Shown here one piece after another: positions 1-8,519 of a stretch of 64,000 bases of DNA. The DNA comes from Massilia oculi. Lineage in GTDB: Bacteria > Pseudomonadota > Gammaproteobacteria > Burkholderiales > Burkholderiaceae_D. The DNA lies in assembly GCF_003143515.1 (NCBI RefSeq), contig NZ_CP029343.1, positions 4,464,001 through 4,528,000 of the forward strand, read 5' to 3'. A model generated the notes under the pieces. That model made no database searches. It had not been told where the DNA came from and saw only the letters and a list, made by a program, of their open reading frames with translations. How positions within the stretch are numbered: position 1 is the stretch's first letter; each line of letters starts with the position of its first letter. The translations under genes and the position numbers were made by a program.

Positions 1-984
1 GCCCAGGCCGGCCTTCTCACGCCCCAGCAGGAAACCGCGACGCCATCGCAAGAACCGGACTTCGTCGACCTCAATCCACCGCCGGCCTGGAGCCTGCCGA
101 AGTCACGGCCCCGCCCGGCGACAAAGTCGCCGTCCCGGCTGCCGGGCCGCTTCATCGCGGGCAGTCACGGCGGCGAGGCGGGCAGCCGCCGCTACAAGCT
201 GTACATTCCCGCGAAACCGGCCGAGGCACGCCGTCCGCTGGTCGTCATGCTGCATGGCTGCACCCAGAACCCGGACGATTTCGCGGTCGGCACCGGCATG
301 AACGCGCTTGCCGAAGAGTTCGGCTTCCTGGTGCTGTATCCCGAGCAGGATGGCCGCGCCAACCATAACCGTTGCTGGAACTGGTTCGAGCCGGGCCACC
401 AGGCGCGCGATGCCGGCGAACCCGGCATCCTGGCCGGCATGACGCGTGACGTGATGCGCGAATTCGATGCCGAGCCGTCGCAGGTGTTCGTGGCCGGCAT
501 GTCGGCCGGCGGCGCGATGGCGGCGGTGCTCGGGGCCGAGTATCCGGAGCTGTTCGCCGCGATCGGCGTCCATTCCGGTTTGCCGGCGGGCAGCGCGCGC
601 GACATGATCACGGGCCTGCAAGCGATGAAAAAGCCGGGCCGCGCGCGCAGCCTGCGCGAGGCGGTGCCGGTGATCGTCTTCCATGGCGACGCCGACCACG
701 TGGTCAATCAGGGCAATGGCGAAGCGGTGCTGAAGCAATTCGTCGGCGCCCACGCCGGCCTGCGCGCCACGCCGCTGCAGGCGAGCGAAACGGAGACGAC
801 GCAGGGCGGGCGCCGCGCTACCCACCGCACCTGGCGCGACGAAGAAGGGCGGGCGATGGCGGAGCACTGGGTCGTGCACGGCGCCGGCCATACCTGGGCA
901 GGCGGCGATGCGGCCGGTTCGCATACCGATGCGCTTGGCCCGAATGCCTCGCGCGAGATATTGCGTTTTTTCCTGCAGCGATAG
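1..984 (+). CDS. PHB depolymerase-family esterase, 5' end outside the window
   Basis: Probable secreted or periplasmic alpha/beta-hydrolase of the extracellular PHB depolymerase / feruloyl esterase type (esterase LpqC-like), cleaving ester bonds of short polyesters or acyl esters. The frame is open from base 1, so the start is upstream. After a Pro-rich N-terminal stretch come the core VVMLHGCTQNPDDFA (oxyanion region), the lipase box GMSAGG (Ser codon 502-504) and a C-terminal GAGHTWAGG that supplies the catalytic His. An Asp in FHGDADHVV completes the likely triad. The gene ends 96 bases before htpX. The substrate cannot be read from the sequence. Confidence 0.85.
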   Translation, partial: AQAGLLTPQQETATPSQEPDFVDLNPPPAWSLPKSRPRPATKSPSRLPGRFIAGSHGGEAGSRRYKLYIPAKPAEARRPLVVMLHGCTQNPDDFAVGTGMNALAEEFGFLVLYPEQDGRANHNRCWNWFEPGHQARDAGEPGILAGMTRDVMREFDAEPSQVFVAGMSAGGAMAAVLGAEYPELFAAIGVHSGLPAGSARDMITGLQAMKKPGRARSLREAVPVIVFHGDADHVVNQGNGEAVLKQFVGAHAGLRATPLQASETETTQGGRRATHRTWRDEEGRAMAEHWVVHGAGHTWAGGDAAGSHTDALGPNASREILRFFLQR

Positions 985-1080
985 GAAGTCCGGCGCGGCC
1001 CGCCAATGGATGGGCCTTGAATTTTCCGCAGCCCAGCCCAACATTGGCATCCTGTCATCAATTTTCAGGAGATGTCCGCC

Positions 1081-1956
1081 ATGAAGCGCGTTGTGCTGTT
1101 CCTTGCCACCAACCTTGCCGTCGTGCTGGTGCTGACGCTGGTCATGAACCTGCTCGGCTTGGGGCGTGTCGTGTCCGCGCAAGGGCTCAACATTCCCGCC
1201 CTGGCCGTCATGTCCATCGTGATCGGCTTCACGGGTGCCTTTATCTCGCTCCTGATGAGCAAGCCGATGGCCAAGTGGTCGACCGGCGCGCGCGTCATCG
1301 AGCAGCCGACGAATGCGACCGAGCAGTGGCTGGTGCAGACCGTGCGCCGCCTGTCCGAGCGCGCCGGCATCGGCATGCCCGAAGTCGCCGTGTATGACGG
1401 CGAGCCGAACGCCTTCGCCACGGGCGCATTCAAGAACTCGGCGCTGGTCGCCGTCTCCACCGGTCTGCTGCAGAGCATGAACCAGGACGAGGTCGAAGCC
1501 GTCCTCGGCCACGAGGTGGCGCACATCGCCAATGGCGACATGGTCACCCTGACCCTGATCCAGGGCGTGGTGAATACCTTCGTCGTGTTCCTGGCGCGTG
1601 TGGTCGGTTTCTTTGTCGACAAGGTATTGTTCCGCAAGGAGGGCGAGGGCCCCGGCATCGGTTACTACGCGAGCGTGTTCGTGCTCGAAATCGTGTTCGG
1701 CCTGCTGGCCTCGATCATCGTCGCCTGGTTCTCGCGCCAGCGCGAATTCCGCGCCGACGCCGGCGCTGCAAAACTGATGGGCAGCCCGGTGCCGATGCAG
1801 CATGCGCTGGCCCGCTTGGGCGGCCTCGCGCCGGGCGCGCTGCCGCAGTCGATGGCCGCGTCGGGCATTTCCGGCGGCGGCGGCGGCTGGGGCGCGCTGT
1901 TCTCGACCCACCCGCCGATGGAGCAGCGCATCGCCGCGCTCCAGCAACTGCGTTAA
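1081..1956 (+). CDS. htpX: Membrane-bound zinc metalloprotease HtpX
   Basis: M48-family inner-membrane protease that degrades misfolded membrane proteins, working alongside FtsH in envelope stress. The N-terminus [14 protein letters not shown] is the family start. An in-frame ATG at 1072 is too close to the AGGAG at 1067-1071, so 1081 (spacing 9) was chosen. Two hydrophobic segments precede the HEVAH zinc motif (residues 144-148), two follow it, and a downstream Glu region ([13 protein letters not shown]) supplies the third ligand. The length of 291 aa is normal. The next gene starts 18 bases after the stop, so the two are probably co-transcribed. Confidence 0.95.
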   Translation: MKRVVLFLATNLAVVLVLTLVMNLLGLGRVVSAQGLNIPALAVMSIVIGFTGAFISLLMSKPMAKWSTGARVIEQPTNATEQWLVQTVRRLSERAGIGMPEVAVYDGEPNAFATGAFKNSALVAVSTGLLQSMNQDEVEAVLGHEVAHIANGDMVTLTLIQGVVNTFVVFLARVVGFFVDKVLFRKEGEGPGIGYYASVFVLEIVFGLLASIIVAWFSRQREFRADAGAAKLMGSPVPMQHALARLGGLAPGALPQSMAASGISGGGGGWGALFSTHPPMEQRIAALQQLR

Positions 1957-1974
1957 TCAATCAAGGACGTCCAG

Positions 1975-2598
1975 ATGGGCCAATATTTCCAGATCCACCC
2001 CGAAAATCCCCAGGCCCGCCTGATCAAGCAGGCGGCCCAGATCGTCAGCAGCGGCGGCATCGTCGCGCTGCCGACCGATTCCGCGTATGCGCTGGTGTGC
2101 CGCCTGGACGACAAGGCGGCGGTGGACAAGCTGCGCCGCATCCGCGGCGTCGACGACAAGCATCACCTGACCCTGCTGGTGCGCGACCTGTCCGAGGTCG
2201 CGCAATATGCGCGCGTGGACAATTCACAATATCGCCTGCTCAAGGCCACGATGCCGGGTCCTTACACGGTGATCCTGGAGGCGACGCGCGAACTGCCGCG
2301 CCGCCTGTCTCACCCGTCGCGCAAGACCATCGGCCTGCGCGTGCCCGAGAACCGCATCACGCTGGCGCTGCTCGAAGAACTGGGCGAGCCGCTGATCGGC
2401 ACCACCCTGCAACTGCCGGGCGACGACCACATGCTGTCCGACCCGGAAGAAGTGCGCGAGCGCCTGGAAAAGCAGATCGAGCTGATCATCGACGGCGGCG
2501 CCGGCATGCTGGAGGCGACCACCGTCATCGACCTGACCGGCCCCGAGCCGGAGCTGGTGCGCGAGGGCAGGGGCGACCCGGCGGCATTCGGCCTGTGA
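1975..2598 (+). CDS. L-threonylcarbamoyladenylate synthase-family protein (YciO type)
   Basis: Member of the Sua5/YrdC/YciO superfamily, whose best-known members make threonylcarbamoyl-AMP for tRNA t6A37. The fold is recognisable from GGIVALPTDSAYAL near the N-terminus, the KHHLTLLV segment, PGPYTVILEA and the KTIGLRVPEN strand. At 207 aa it lacks the C-terminal Sua5 domain and matches the YciO branch, whose exact role is unclear. It follows htpX closely on the same strand. Whether it is the cell's only t6A enzyme cannot be told from here. Confidence 0.85.
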   Translation: MGQYFQIHPENPQARLIKQAAQIVSSGGIVALPTDSAYALVCRLDDKAAVDKLRRIRGVDDKHHLTLLVRDLSEVAQYARVDNSQYRLLKATMPGPYTVILEATRELPRRLSHPSRKTIGLRVPENRITLALLEELGEPLIGTTLQLPGDDHMLSDPEEVRERLEKQIELIIDGGAGMLEATTVIDLTGPEPELVREGRGDPAAFGL

Positions 2599-2656
2599 TG
2601 CAGGGTCGATAAGCGGGCTTAAGAATTCCACAGGACAAGTGCGTACCGGGCTCTGA

Positions 2657-2669
2657 TAGAATCCCCCTT
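2657..2669 (+). promoter_or_regulatory. Candidate extended -10 element abutting a start codon
   Basis: TAGAAT at 2657-2662 is preceded by TGA (extended -10 form), and the ATG of the M50 protease gene begins at 2670, seven bases later. No SD is present between them (only a run of C and T). This suggests a leaderless or nearly leaderless transcript. No convincing -35 box was found. Confidence 0.35.
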
Positions 2670-3323
2670 ATGGATGAAACGATACGCAACATCGCCGTCT
2701 ACGCGCTGCCCGTCCTTTTTGCGATTACCCTGCACGAAGCCGCCCACGCCTACGCCGCCAAATTTTTCGGTGACAACACCGCCTATTCCCAGGGCCGCAT
2801 GAGCCTGAACCCGCTGGTGCACGTCGACATCTGGGGCACCATCGTGATTCCGATCATGATGTATCTGTTCACGCCTTTCGTGTTCGGCTATGCCAAGCCG
2901 GTGCCGGTCGAGTTCGGCCGCCTGCGCAATCCGAAGCGCGACATGGCCTGGGTCGCGCTGGCCGGTCCCATTGCCAACCTGATCATGGCCGCGCTGTGGC
3001 TGCTGTTCGCGGCGCTGCTGGTGTTCTTCGGCGTCAGCGAAGCCTTCCCGCGCCGCATGGCCGAGGCCGGCATCCTGACGAACCTGTTGATCATGGCCTT
3101 CAACCTGCTGCCGATCCCGCCGCTGGACGGCGGCCGGGTGCTGACCAGCATGCTGCCCAACAGCCTGGCCTGGAAATTCGCCCGCATCGAGCCCTACGGC
3201 TTCTTCATCGTGCTGGGCCTGGTGTTCCTGCAACTGGTGGGCTACTGGGTGGTGCCGGTGATGCAACTGGGCCGCTGGATCGTGGACCTGATGGTCCTGC
3301 CGTTCACCTTCGTGCTGTTCTGA
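2670..3323 (+). CDS. Site-2 protease family (M50) membrane zinc protease
   Basis: Polytopic intramembrane metalloprotease-type protein of 217 aa. The zinc-binding LHEAAH lies in the first membrane segment (residues 21-26), and the distal Asp motif NLLPIPPLDGGRV lies in a later membrane segment, both diagnostic for the M50/SpoIVFB-like group. No PDZ domain is present, unlike RseP. About four to five hydrophobic segments are visible. The substrate is unknown. The downstream methyltransferase starts 4 bases after the stop. Confidence 0.9.
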   Translation: MDETIRNIAVYALPVLFAITLHEAAHAYAAKFFGDNTAYSQGRMSLNPLVHVDIWGTIVIPIMMYLFTPFVFGYAKPVPVEFGRLRNPKRDMAWVALAGPIANLIMAALWLLFAALLVFFGVSEAFPRRMAEAGILTNLLIMAFNLLPIPPLDGGRVLTSMLPNSLAWKFARIEPYGFFIVLGLVFLQLVGYWVVPVMQLGRWIVDLMVLPFTFVLF

Positions 3324-3327
3324 ACCG

Positions 3328-3924
3328 ATGCAAGCCGGCGCCCCACGCGTAAACATGCAGACGCTGCCGCCTTCGCCATGGGTGCAGCGCTTCGTTTCGC
3401 TGGCGCCGCCGGGCGAGGCGCTCGACCTGGCTTGCGGCAATGGCCGCCACACGCGCCTGCTGGCGGCGCGCGGCCTGCAAGTGCTGGCGCTGGACCTCAA
3501 GCCCGAGGCGCTGGCCGCCAGCGCGGGGGACAACGTCACGACGATGGCCTACGACCTCGAGGCCGAGGGTGCGCCCTGGCCCTTCGGGACGGCACGTTTT
3601 GCGGCGATCGTCGTCACCAATTACCTGCACCGGCCCCTGTTCGCCGCATTGGCGGCCAGCCTGCGGCCGGACGGCATCCTGATCTACGAAACGTTCGCAC
3701 AGGGGAACCAGATCTACGGGAAACCGTCCAATCCTGCCTTCCTGCTGGCGCCCGGCGAGCTGCTGGGGCTGGCGCACGACGGTGGCTTGCAGGTGCTGGC
3801 CTACGAGGACGGCCATGTGGAGCGGCCGCATCCGGCCCAGGTACAGCGCCTGTGCGCGGCCGGCCCGGCATTTGCCAAAACCGAGGCTCGGCTCGACCAT
3901 ATTGTGGTCAGGAATGAACCATAG
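3328..3924 (+). CDS. Class I SAM-dependent methyltransferase
   Basis: Small (198 aa) cytosolic methyltransferase. Motif [13 protein letters not shown] binds S-adenosylmethionine, the acidic end of strand 2 is in [11 protein letters not shown], and post-motif strands [10 protein letters not shown] and [13 protein letters not shown] follow, as in TehB-like enzymes. The acceptor substrate cannot be inferred. An alternative start lies at 3355 (MQTLPPSP). The tight spacing after the M50 gene indicates co-transcription. Confidence 0.82.
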   Translation: MQAGAPRVNMQTLPPSPWVQRFVSLAPPGEALDLACGNGRHTRLLAARGLQVLALDLKPEALAASAGDNVTTMAYDLEAEGAPWPFGTARFAAIVVTNYLHRPLFAALAASLRPDGILIYETFAQGNQIYGKPSNPAFLLAPGELLGLAHDGGLQVLAYEDGHVERPHPAQVQRLCAAGPAFAKTEARLDHIVVRNEP

Positions 3925-3977
3925 GGGCGGGCTATCCGCTACAATCAGATTTTTTAATGAATGGCACGGCCAAGATT

Positions 3978-4856
3978 ATGATTAAGGGCAGTATCGTAGC
4001 ACTCGTCACTCCGATGTTCGAAGACGGCAGTCTTGACCGCGATTCCTTGCGCAAGCTGATCGACTGGCACGTCGCGGAAGGCACCGACGCGATCGTCATC
4101 GTGGGCACGACGGGCGAATCCGCCACCGTGTCGCCTGAAGAGCATTGCGAACTCGTCAAGCTGGCCGTCGATCACGTCGCCGGCCGCATCCCGGTCATCG
4201 CCGGCACCGGCGGCAACTCGACCGCGGAAGCGATTGCGCTCACCCGCCACGCGAAGGAATGCGGCGCCGATGCCTCGCTGCAGGTCGTTCCTTATTACAA
4301 CCGCCCGACGCAAGAGGGCATGTACCGCCATTTCCGCACCATCGCGGAAAGCGTCGACCTGCCGATCATCCTGTACAACGTGCCGGGCCGCACCGTGGCC
4401 GACATGGCCAACGAGACCGTCGCGCGCCTGGCGCCGATCGACAATATCGTCGGCATCAAGGACGCCACCGGTAACATCGGCCGTGGCATCGAGCTGCTCA
4501 AGATGGTCGACAAATCGTTCGCCGTCTATTCGGGCGACGATCCGAGCGCGATGACCCTGATGTTCTGCGGCGGCGCCGGCAATATCTCGGTGACGGCCAA
4601 CGTCGCCCCGCGCGCGATGCACGAACTGTGCGTGGCCGCGATGGCCGGCGACGTCGCCCGTGCGGTCGAGATCAACAACCGCGTGCTGGGCCTGCACGCC
4701 AAGCTGTTCGTCGAACCGAACCCGGTGCCGGTGAAGTGGGCGCTGGCCGACATGGGCATGATGCCGTCCGGCCTGCGCCTGCCGCTCGCGCCGCTGTCCG
4801 CCCAGTACCACGAAACCGTGCGCGCCGCCCTGGTGGAAGCCGGCGTCCATTCCTAA
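3978..4856 (+). CDS. dapA: 4-hydroxy-tetrahydrodipicolinate synthase
   Basis: Condenses pyruvate with L-aspartate-4-semialdehyde in lysine/diaminopimelate biosynthesis. The TIM barrel shows [10 protein letters not shown], the Tyr region [17 protein letters not shown], and the Schiff-base Lys in [10 protein letters not shown]. Starting at 3978 gives [13 protein letters not shown] and 292 aa, the usual family length. An in-frame ATG at 3957 would add seven residues, and neither start has a good SD. A TACAAT at 3940-3945 may be the -10. bamC follows, as in many proteobacteria. Confidence 0.95.
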   Translation: MIKGSIVALVTPMFEDGSLDRDSLRKLIDWHVAEGTDAIVIVGTTGESATVSPEEHCELVKLAVDHVAGRIPVIAGTGGNSTAEAIALTRHAKECGADASLQVVPYYNRPTQEGMYRHFRTIAESVDLPIILYNVPGRTVADMANETVARLAPIDNIVGIKDATGNIGRGIELLKMVDKSFAVYSGDDPSAMTLMFCGGAGNISVTANVAPRAMHELCVAAMAGDVARAVEINNRVLGLHAKLFVEPNPVPVKWALADMGMMPSGLRLPLAPLSAQYHETVRAALVEAGVHS

Positions 4857-4902
4857 TCCCGGGCCCGCGAGGGTTCGGGTTCCTGACCTGATATCGAACG
4901 AC

Positions 4903-6108
4903 ATGACTAAAAGCAAGTACTCGGGATTCAACTCCGCGCGTTCCAATTTCTCGCCCCTGGTTTCCGCTCCTGCTGCCGCGCGCGTGCTGACGCTGACCGC
5001 GCTCGCTTTCAGCCTGGCGGCCTGCACCACCATCTTCGAAGGCGACAAGGTCGATTACAAGGGCGCCAAGAAAGCGGCGCCGCTGGACGTGCCGCCCGAT
5101 CTGACCAAGCTGCAGCGCGATAACCGCTATGCCATCCCCGACGGCCGTGGCGTCGCCACCGCGTCGGGCCAGGCGGCGGCGGCTGCCGCCGGCACGGGCG
5201 GCGGCTTCGTCCCCGGCGCCGTGGCGAGCAACCAGCAGATCGGACCGATCTCGACCGATGCGGTCAGCGTGCAGCGCAACGGCGACCAGCGCTGGCTGGT
5301 GGTCAAGCAGACCCCGGAACAGCTGTGGCCGCAGCTGCGCCAGTTCTGGGAAGAGCAGGGCTTCGCCATCGAGACCGAGTCGGCCACGACCGGCACCATG
5401 GAAACCGCCTGGGTCGAGAACCGTTCGAAGATCCCGCAAGACTTCATCCGCAACGCGATCGGCCGCGTGTTCGACCGCGCCTACTCGACCGGCGAGCGCG
5501 ACAAGTTCCGCACCCGCCTCGAGCGCCTGCCGGACGGCTCGACCGAGATCTGGGTCAGCCACCGCGGCGCCGAGGAAGTGCTGACCGGCCCGCAGAACGA
5601 AACCACCACCTGGACCTCGCGCCCCAACGATCCTGGCCTGGAATCGCAATTCCTGGGCCGCATGGTCGCGATGCTGACCGGCACCAAGGAAGTGGCGACG
5701 GCCGAAGCGACGGTCGCCAACGCACCGGTGGCGCCGCAGCACGCCAAGCTGGTGGGCGACACGGTCGAGGTCGACGAAGGCTTCGACCGCGCCTGGCGCC
5801 GCGTCGGCCTGGCGCTGGACCGCGTCGGCTTCACCGTCGAGGACCGCGACCGCGTGCAGGGCATCTACTTCGTGCGCTACGTCGATCCGGACGCGGCCGA
5901 GCAGAAGGACGGCTTCTTCAAGCGCCTGTTCTCGTGGGGCGGCAAGTCGGAAGACGAACTCAAGGAAGCCCAGCGCTACCGCGTGCTGGTCAAGACCGAG
6001 CAGGGCGCCAACGTCAGCAAGGTCACCGTGCAGAACAACGAAGGCCAGGCGGATACTTCGCCGACCGCGGGCAAGATCCTGAACCTGCTGCATACCGAGC
6101 TGAAGTAA
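4903..6108 (+). CDS. bamC: Outer membrane protein assembly factor BamC (lipoprotein)
   Basis: Lipoprotein of the BAM complex that inserts beta-barrel proteins into the outer membrane. The hydrophobic signal LTLTALAFSLAAC ends in a lipobox with Cys near residue 41. The signal is unusually long at the N-terminal side, so a later start is possible, but none has a clear SD. After the Cys comes the flexible segment DVPPDLTKLQRDNRYAIPDG, which matches the BamD-binding N-region, then two helix-grip domains. The C-terminal half contains VQGIYFVRYVDP, typical of the second domain. It lies directly downstream of dapA. Confidence 0.92.
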   Translation: MTKSKYSGFNSARSNFSPLVSAPAAARVLTLTALAFSLAACTTIFEGDKVDYKGAKKAAPLDVPPDLTKLQRDNRYAIPDGRGVATASGQAAAAAAGTGGGFVPGAVASNQQIGPISTDAVSVQRNGDQRWLVVKQTPEQLWPQLRQFWEEQGFAIETESATTGTMETAWVENRSKIPQDFIRNAIGRVFDRAYSTGERDKFRTRLERLPDGSTEIWVSHRGAEEVLTGPQNETTTWTSRPNDPGLESQFLGRMVAMLTGTKEVATAEATVANAPVAPQHAKLVGDTVEVDEGFDRAWRRVGLALDRVGFTVEDRDRVQGIYFVRYVDPDAAEQKDGFFKRLFSWGGKSEDELKEAQRYRVLVKTEQGANVSKVTVQNNEGQADTSPTAGKILNLLHTELK

Positions 6109-6122
6109 TCTTCGCCTCGTGC

Positions 6123-6152
6123 AAAAAAACCGGCCCGCGTGGCCGGTTTTTT
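6123..6152 (+). terminator. Rho-independent terminator of bamC
   Basis: Stem CCGGCC (6130-6135) / GGCCGG (6141-6146) with a 5-base loop, flanked by a run of seven A and a run of six T. It could work in both directions, but its position 14 bases after bamC makes it the terminator of that operon. Confidence 0.85.
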
Positions 6153-6182
6153 GTAGGGTGGACGGCCCGCCGTCCACCCTAC
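6153..6182. repeat. Perfect 14-bp-arm palindrome between two terminators
   Basis: GTAGGGTGGACGGC (6153-6166) is followed by two C and then its exact reverse complement (6169-6182). It directly abuts the bamC terminator and has no T-tract of its own. It resembles small mobile or REP-like intergenic palindromes. No second copy was noticed in this window. Confidence 0.7.
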
Positions 6183-6208
6183 GTCGATTCAATGATATCC
6201 ACAGGCGT

Positions 6209-6234
6209 AAAAAAACCGGCCCGCAGGCCGGTCT
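6209..6234 (-). terminator. Rho-independent terminator of the Ala-rich lipoprotein gene
   Basis: Read on the minus strand, ACCGGCC / GGCCGGT arms enclose a 4-base loop and are followed by seven T (plus-strand A run 6209-6215). It lies 20 bases after the lipoprotein stop codon. The stem core CCGGCC is the same as in the bamC terminator 80 bp away. Confidence 0.8.
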
Positions 6235-6253
6235 TTCTTACCGAAGTAACGAA

Positions 6254-6535
6254 TTACTTGGTGGTGGCAGCAGCGTCAGCAGCTTGCTCAGCCGAACCTT
6301 GAGCAGCAGCAGCTGCGTCGGTTGCGGTGTTGGCAGCAGCAGCAGCGTCAGCGGCAGCAGCGTCAGCAGCAGCAGCTGGTGCGGTTGCGTCAGCAGCTGG
6401 GGTAGCGGTTGCGTCAGCTGGTGCGACAGCTGCTGGGGTTTCGGTAGCAGCTGGTGCGACTGGAGCTTCTTCTTTCTTAGCGCAAGCAGCCAGGGTAACA
6501 GCGAACAGGGAGGCGATCAGCAGGGATTTTTTCAT
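6254..6535 (-). CDS. Small alanine-rich lipoprotein
   Basis: A 93-aa predicted lipoprotein. The signal MKKSLLIASLFAVTLAAC ends in a lipobox, and the mature part is KKEEAP followed by an almost pure Ala/Thr/Asp/Pro low-complexity tail. The tail is encoded by imperfect GCAGC-type repeats. An SD (AAGGA, plus 6541-6545) sits 5 bases before the start, and a terminator follows. No catalytic domain is visible. It probably acts as an envelope-anchored, unstructured protein; similar small abundant lipoproteins occur in this family, but the function is unknown. Confidence 0.75.
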   Translation of the reverse strand: MKKSLLIASLFAVTLAACAKKEEAPVAPAATETPAAVAPADATATPAADATAPAAAADAAAADAAAAANTATDAAAAAQGSAEQAADAAATTK

Positions 6536-6826
6536 GATTTTCCTTAGTATTTACAAGAGTCGAACACTTGTTGCGATTAATAATTATCGGTAATTATTTC
6601 TCGGTGGAATTCTCGTGCTTTCAAAAATAGCGTTAACGCCATAGACGCAACGGAACCTTCCTGATTGATATTATAGACAATTTTACAGTTTCGCAATAGC
6701 GAACACATGCCGCAGCGAAAGAAATTTGAGGATGAATAAGCTTCATATTGTTACAAGATGCAACCTGGCTAAGAAACACGGCGATCGGTAACTATCCGGC
6801 GTTTCCAGTGCAATTATCGAGCGCGA
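6536..6826. other. Intergenic region, AT-richer
   Basis: 291 bases separate the start of the lipoprotein gene from the end of the next minus-strand gene. It is clearly richer in A/T than its surroundings and should hold the lipoprotein promoter. No convincing -35/-10 pair, RNA gene or repeat was recognised. Confidence 0.5.
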
Positions 6827-7312
6827 TCATAAGCCGGTTCTGGACATTTGCAATGCCGGATGTGACTCTTGCCAGATGGCCTCGAAGCGGTGCAGCGACA
6901 GTTCGCAGGCGGGAGGATCGTCGAAGCGCGCCTCGCCACGCAGATGGTCGCTGTGGAAGCGACGCACGATGTGCCGGTCGTCGCCGATACCGAAGGAATC
7001 GGTGAGCTGGCGCAGGCTGCGTGGCGTCTGCCGGCACTCGCACAGGTGACCGTAGTCGCGCAGCAGGCGCAAGAAGCGCGGATAATGGCGTTCGATGTGG
7101 GACGGATCGTGCAGCGCCAGGCGCAGCCGGCCGCCGCGGGCAAGAAAGGCCCGCAGCGCGGTGTCGAAGCTGGTGCTGCCGAGTGGAAAAACCGCGACAT
7201 CCGGATCGAAGACGGCGAGGGTGGCCTGGGCCGCTTCGATGCAGGCGAGAAAGTGCGTCTCGCAGTCGAGGCGGGTGTCGAAGGCAATCGTGCGTGGTTC
7301 GCTCATCGACAC
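6827..7312 (-). CDS. Hypothetical protein coupled to the L16 hydroxylase gene
   Basis: A 161-aa cytosolic protein without signal or membrane segment. The layout (N-terminal Cys/His-containing helix, strand TLAVFDPDVAVFPL, RGGRLRLALHDPSHI, then LLRDYGHLCECRQTP and DDRHIVRRFHSDHLRGEA) suggests a phospholipase-D-like half domain without a clear HKD catalytic motif, as in DUF7931-type proteins. This assignment is from memory and weak. It starts 8 bases after the stop of the hydroxylase gene, so the two form one transcription unit. Confidence 0.6.
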   Translation of the reverse strand: MSMSEPRTIAFDTRLDCETHFLACIEAAQATLAVFDPDVAVFPLGSTSFDTALRAFLARGGRLRLALHDPSHIERHYPRFLRLLRDYGHLCECRQTPRSLRQLTDSFGIGDDRHIVRRFHSDHLRGEARFDDPPACELSLHRFEAIWQESHPALQMSRTGL

Positions 7313-7320
7313 CTCGTCCT

Positions 7321-8442
7321 TCAGCCCAGCTCGACCCAGCCGTCCTGATACCAGGTGTACAGGGCTTCGAGCACGTCGTCGGTCGCCTTGTCCAGCACGG
7401 CGCCATCGATGCGGCGCTCATTGGCCAGCACGTCCAGCACCGCCTTGTCGGCGCGGCCGACGGCGAACGATTCGCCGTTGATGAAGACGTGCTTGCCGCG
7501 GTATAGCATCAGCGTCTTGCTCGACAGCTTGATGCCGCGCCTGGCGGCGGTTTCCATGAAGCGGCCCACGGTCAGCGGTTTCGCCGGACCGGTGAAGAAC
7601 ACGTTGTGCTTGGGCTCGGACATGTGTTCGCCCAGAAACACGGTCACGTCTTCCTCGTCCCAGCGCACCTTGTTCAATTCTTCGGTGACGGTGTCCAGCA
7701 TATCGCGCGGAATCTCGGCCGGGTTCTTGGCTGGCTTCAATTCCGGGTCGCCATAACGGCCAGGCAAATCGATGGAGTCGGCCATGAATTGCAGGAAGGC
7801 TTCGCCCAATTCCTGGAACGAAGGCGAGCGGAACCCGATCGAATAGGTCATGCATTCGCCTTCGGCAATACCGTCGTGGGCGTAATGCGGCGGCAGGTAC
7901 AGCATATCGCCTGGTTCGAGCACGAATTCTTCTTCGGGCTTGAAATTGGCCAGGATCTTGAGCGGCAAGCCTTTGACCAGGGTCAGGTCTTGCTGCGAGC
8001 CGATCTTCCAGCGGCGCTTGCCGTGGGCCTGCAGCAGGAACACGTCGTAGGAATCGTAGTGGGGACCGACGCCGGCGCCATCGGTGGCGAAGCTGATCAT
8101 CAGGTCGTCCAGGCGGGCATCGGGCACGAAGCGGAACTGGCGCAGCAGCTCGTCGGCGCGCTCGTCGTACAGGTTCACGCCCTGGACCAGCATCGTCCAA
8201 TTGGGCTCGGTGCGCGGAGGCAGTTCGGTCAGCGGGCCGTGCTGCATGTCCCAGTTGCCTTCGCGCTGGGTGACCAGGCGCGATTCGACGTGATTCTGGC
8301 GCGCCATCTCGGCCAGTTTTTCGAACTTGAGCAGGGGCTTGAAGCCGGGGATCGCGCCACGGATCAGGAGCGGTTTCTTGTGCCAGTAATCGCGCAGAAA
8401 CTCGGCGGGAGTGAGATTCCCGAGAAGCGGTAATTTTTTCAT
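7321..8442 (-). CDS. roxA: Cupin/JmjC-type ribosomal protein uL16 3-hydroxylase
   Basis: 2-Oxoglutarate/Fe(II) oxygenase of the YcfD/RoxA family, which hydroxylates an arginine of ribosomal protein L16. The N-terminal part carries KPLLIRGAIPGF and the Fe-binding HxD in GVGPHYDSYDVFLLQ. The substrate-site GKRRWKIG and the second His in DMLYLPPHYAHDGIAEG complete the jelly roll. The C-terminal dimerisation/winged-helix part is present, and the 373-aa length is normal. Transcription diverges from the SlyD-like gene with 77 bases between the starts. Confidence 0.9.
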   Translation of the reverse strand: MKKLPLLGNLTPAEFLRDYWHKKPLLIRGAIPGFKPLLKFEKLAEMARQNHVESRLVTQREGNWDMQHGPLTELPPRTEPNWTMLVQGVNLYDERADELLRQFRFVPDARLDDLMISFATDGAGVGPHYDSYDVFLLQAHGKRRWKIGSQQDLTLVKGLPLKILANFKPEEEFVLEPGDMLYLPPHYAHDGIAEGECMTYSIGFRSPSFQELGEAFLQFMADSIDLPGRYGDPELKPAKNPAEIPRDMLDTVTEELNKVRWDEEDVTVFLGEHMSEPKHNVFFTGPAKPLTVGRFMETAARRGIKLSSKTLMLYRGKHVFINGESFAVGRADKAVLDVLANERRIDGAVLDKATDDVLEALYTWYQDGWVELG

Positions 8443-8486
8443 GCGTCATTATAACCAGCCGGACAAGGTGGGGAACCCATCGGGGG

Positions 8487-8513
8487 TATAATCGGCCCCT
8501 TACAACGAAAGGA
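8487..8513 (+). promoter_or_regulatory. -10 element and SD of the SlyD-like gene
   Basis: A perfect TATAAT lies at 8487-8492 and GAAAGGA at 8507-8513, six bases before the start codon at 8520. No good -35 is present at 16-18 bases upstream. The leader would be only about 20 bases. Confidence 0.5.
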
Positions 8514-8519
8514 TGTGCG

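Noticed and set aside
103..1947. 614-codon minus-strand frame spanning the esterase and htpX
   Set aside because: It crosses an intergenic gap between two well-supported plus-strand genes and shows no family signature.
6300..6460. Repetitive GCAGC/GTCAGC tract considered as a short tandem repeat or CRISPR-like array
   Set aside because: Units are irregular, spacers absent, and the tract is in frame within a lipoprotein gene.
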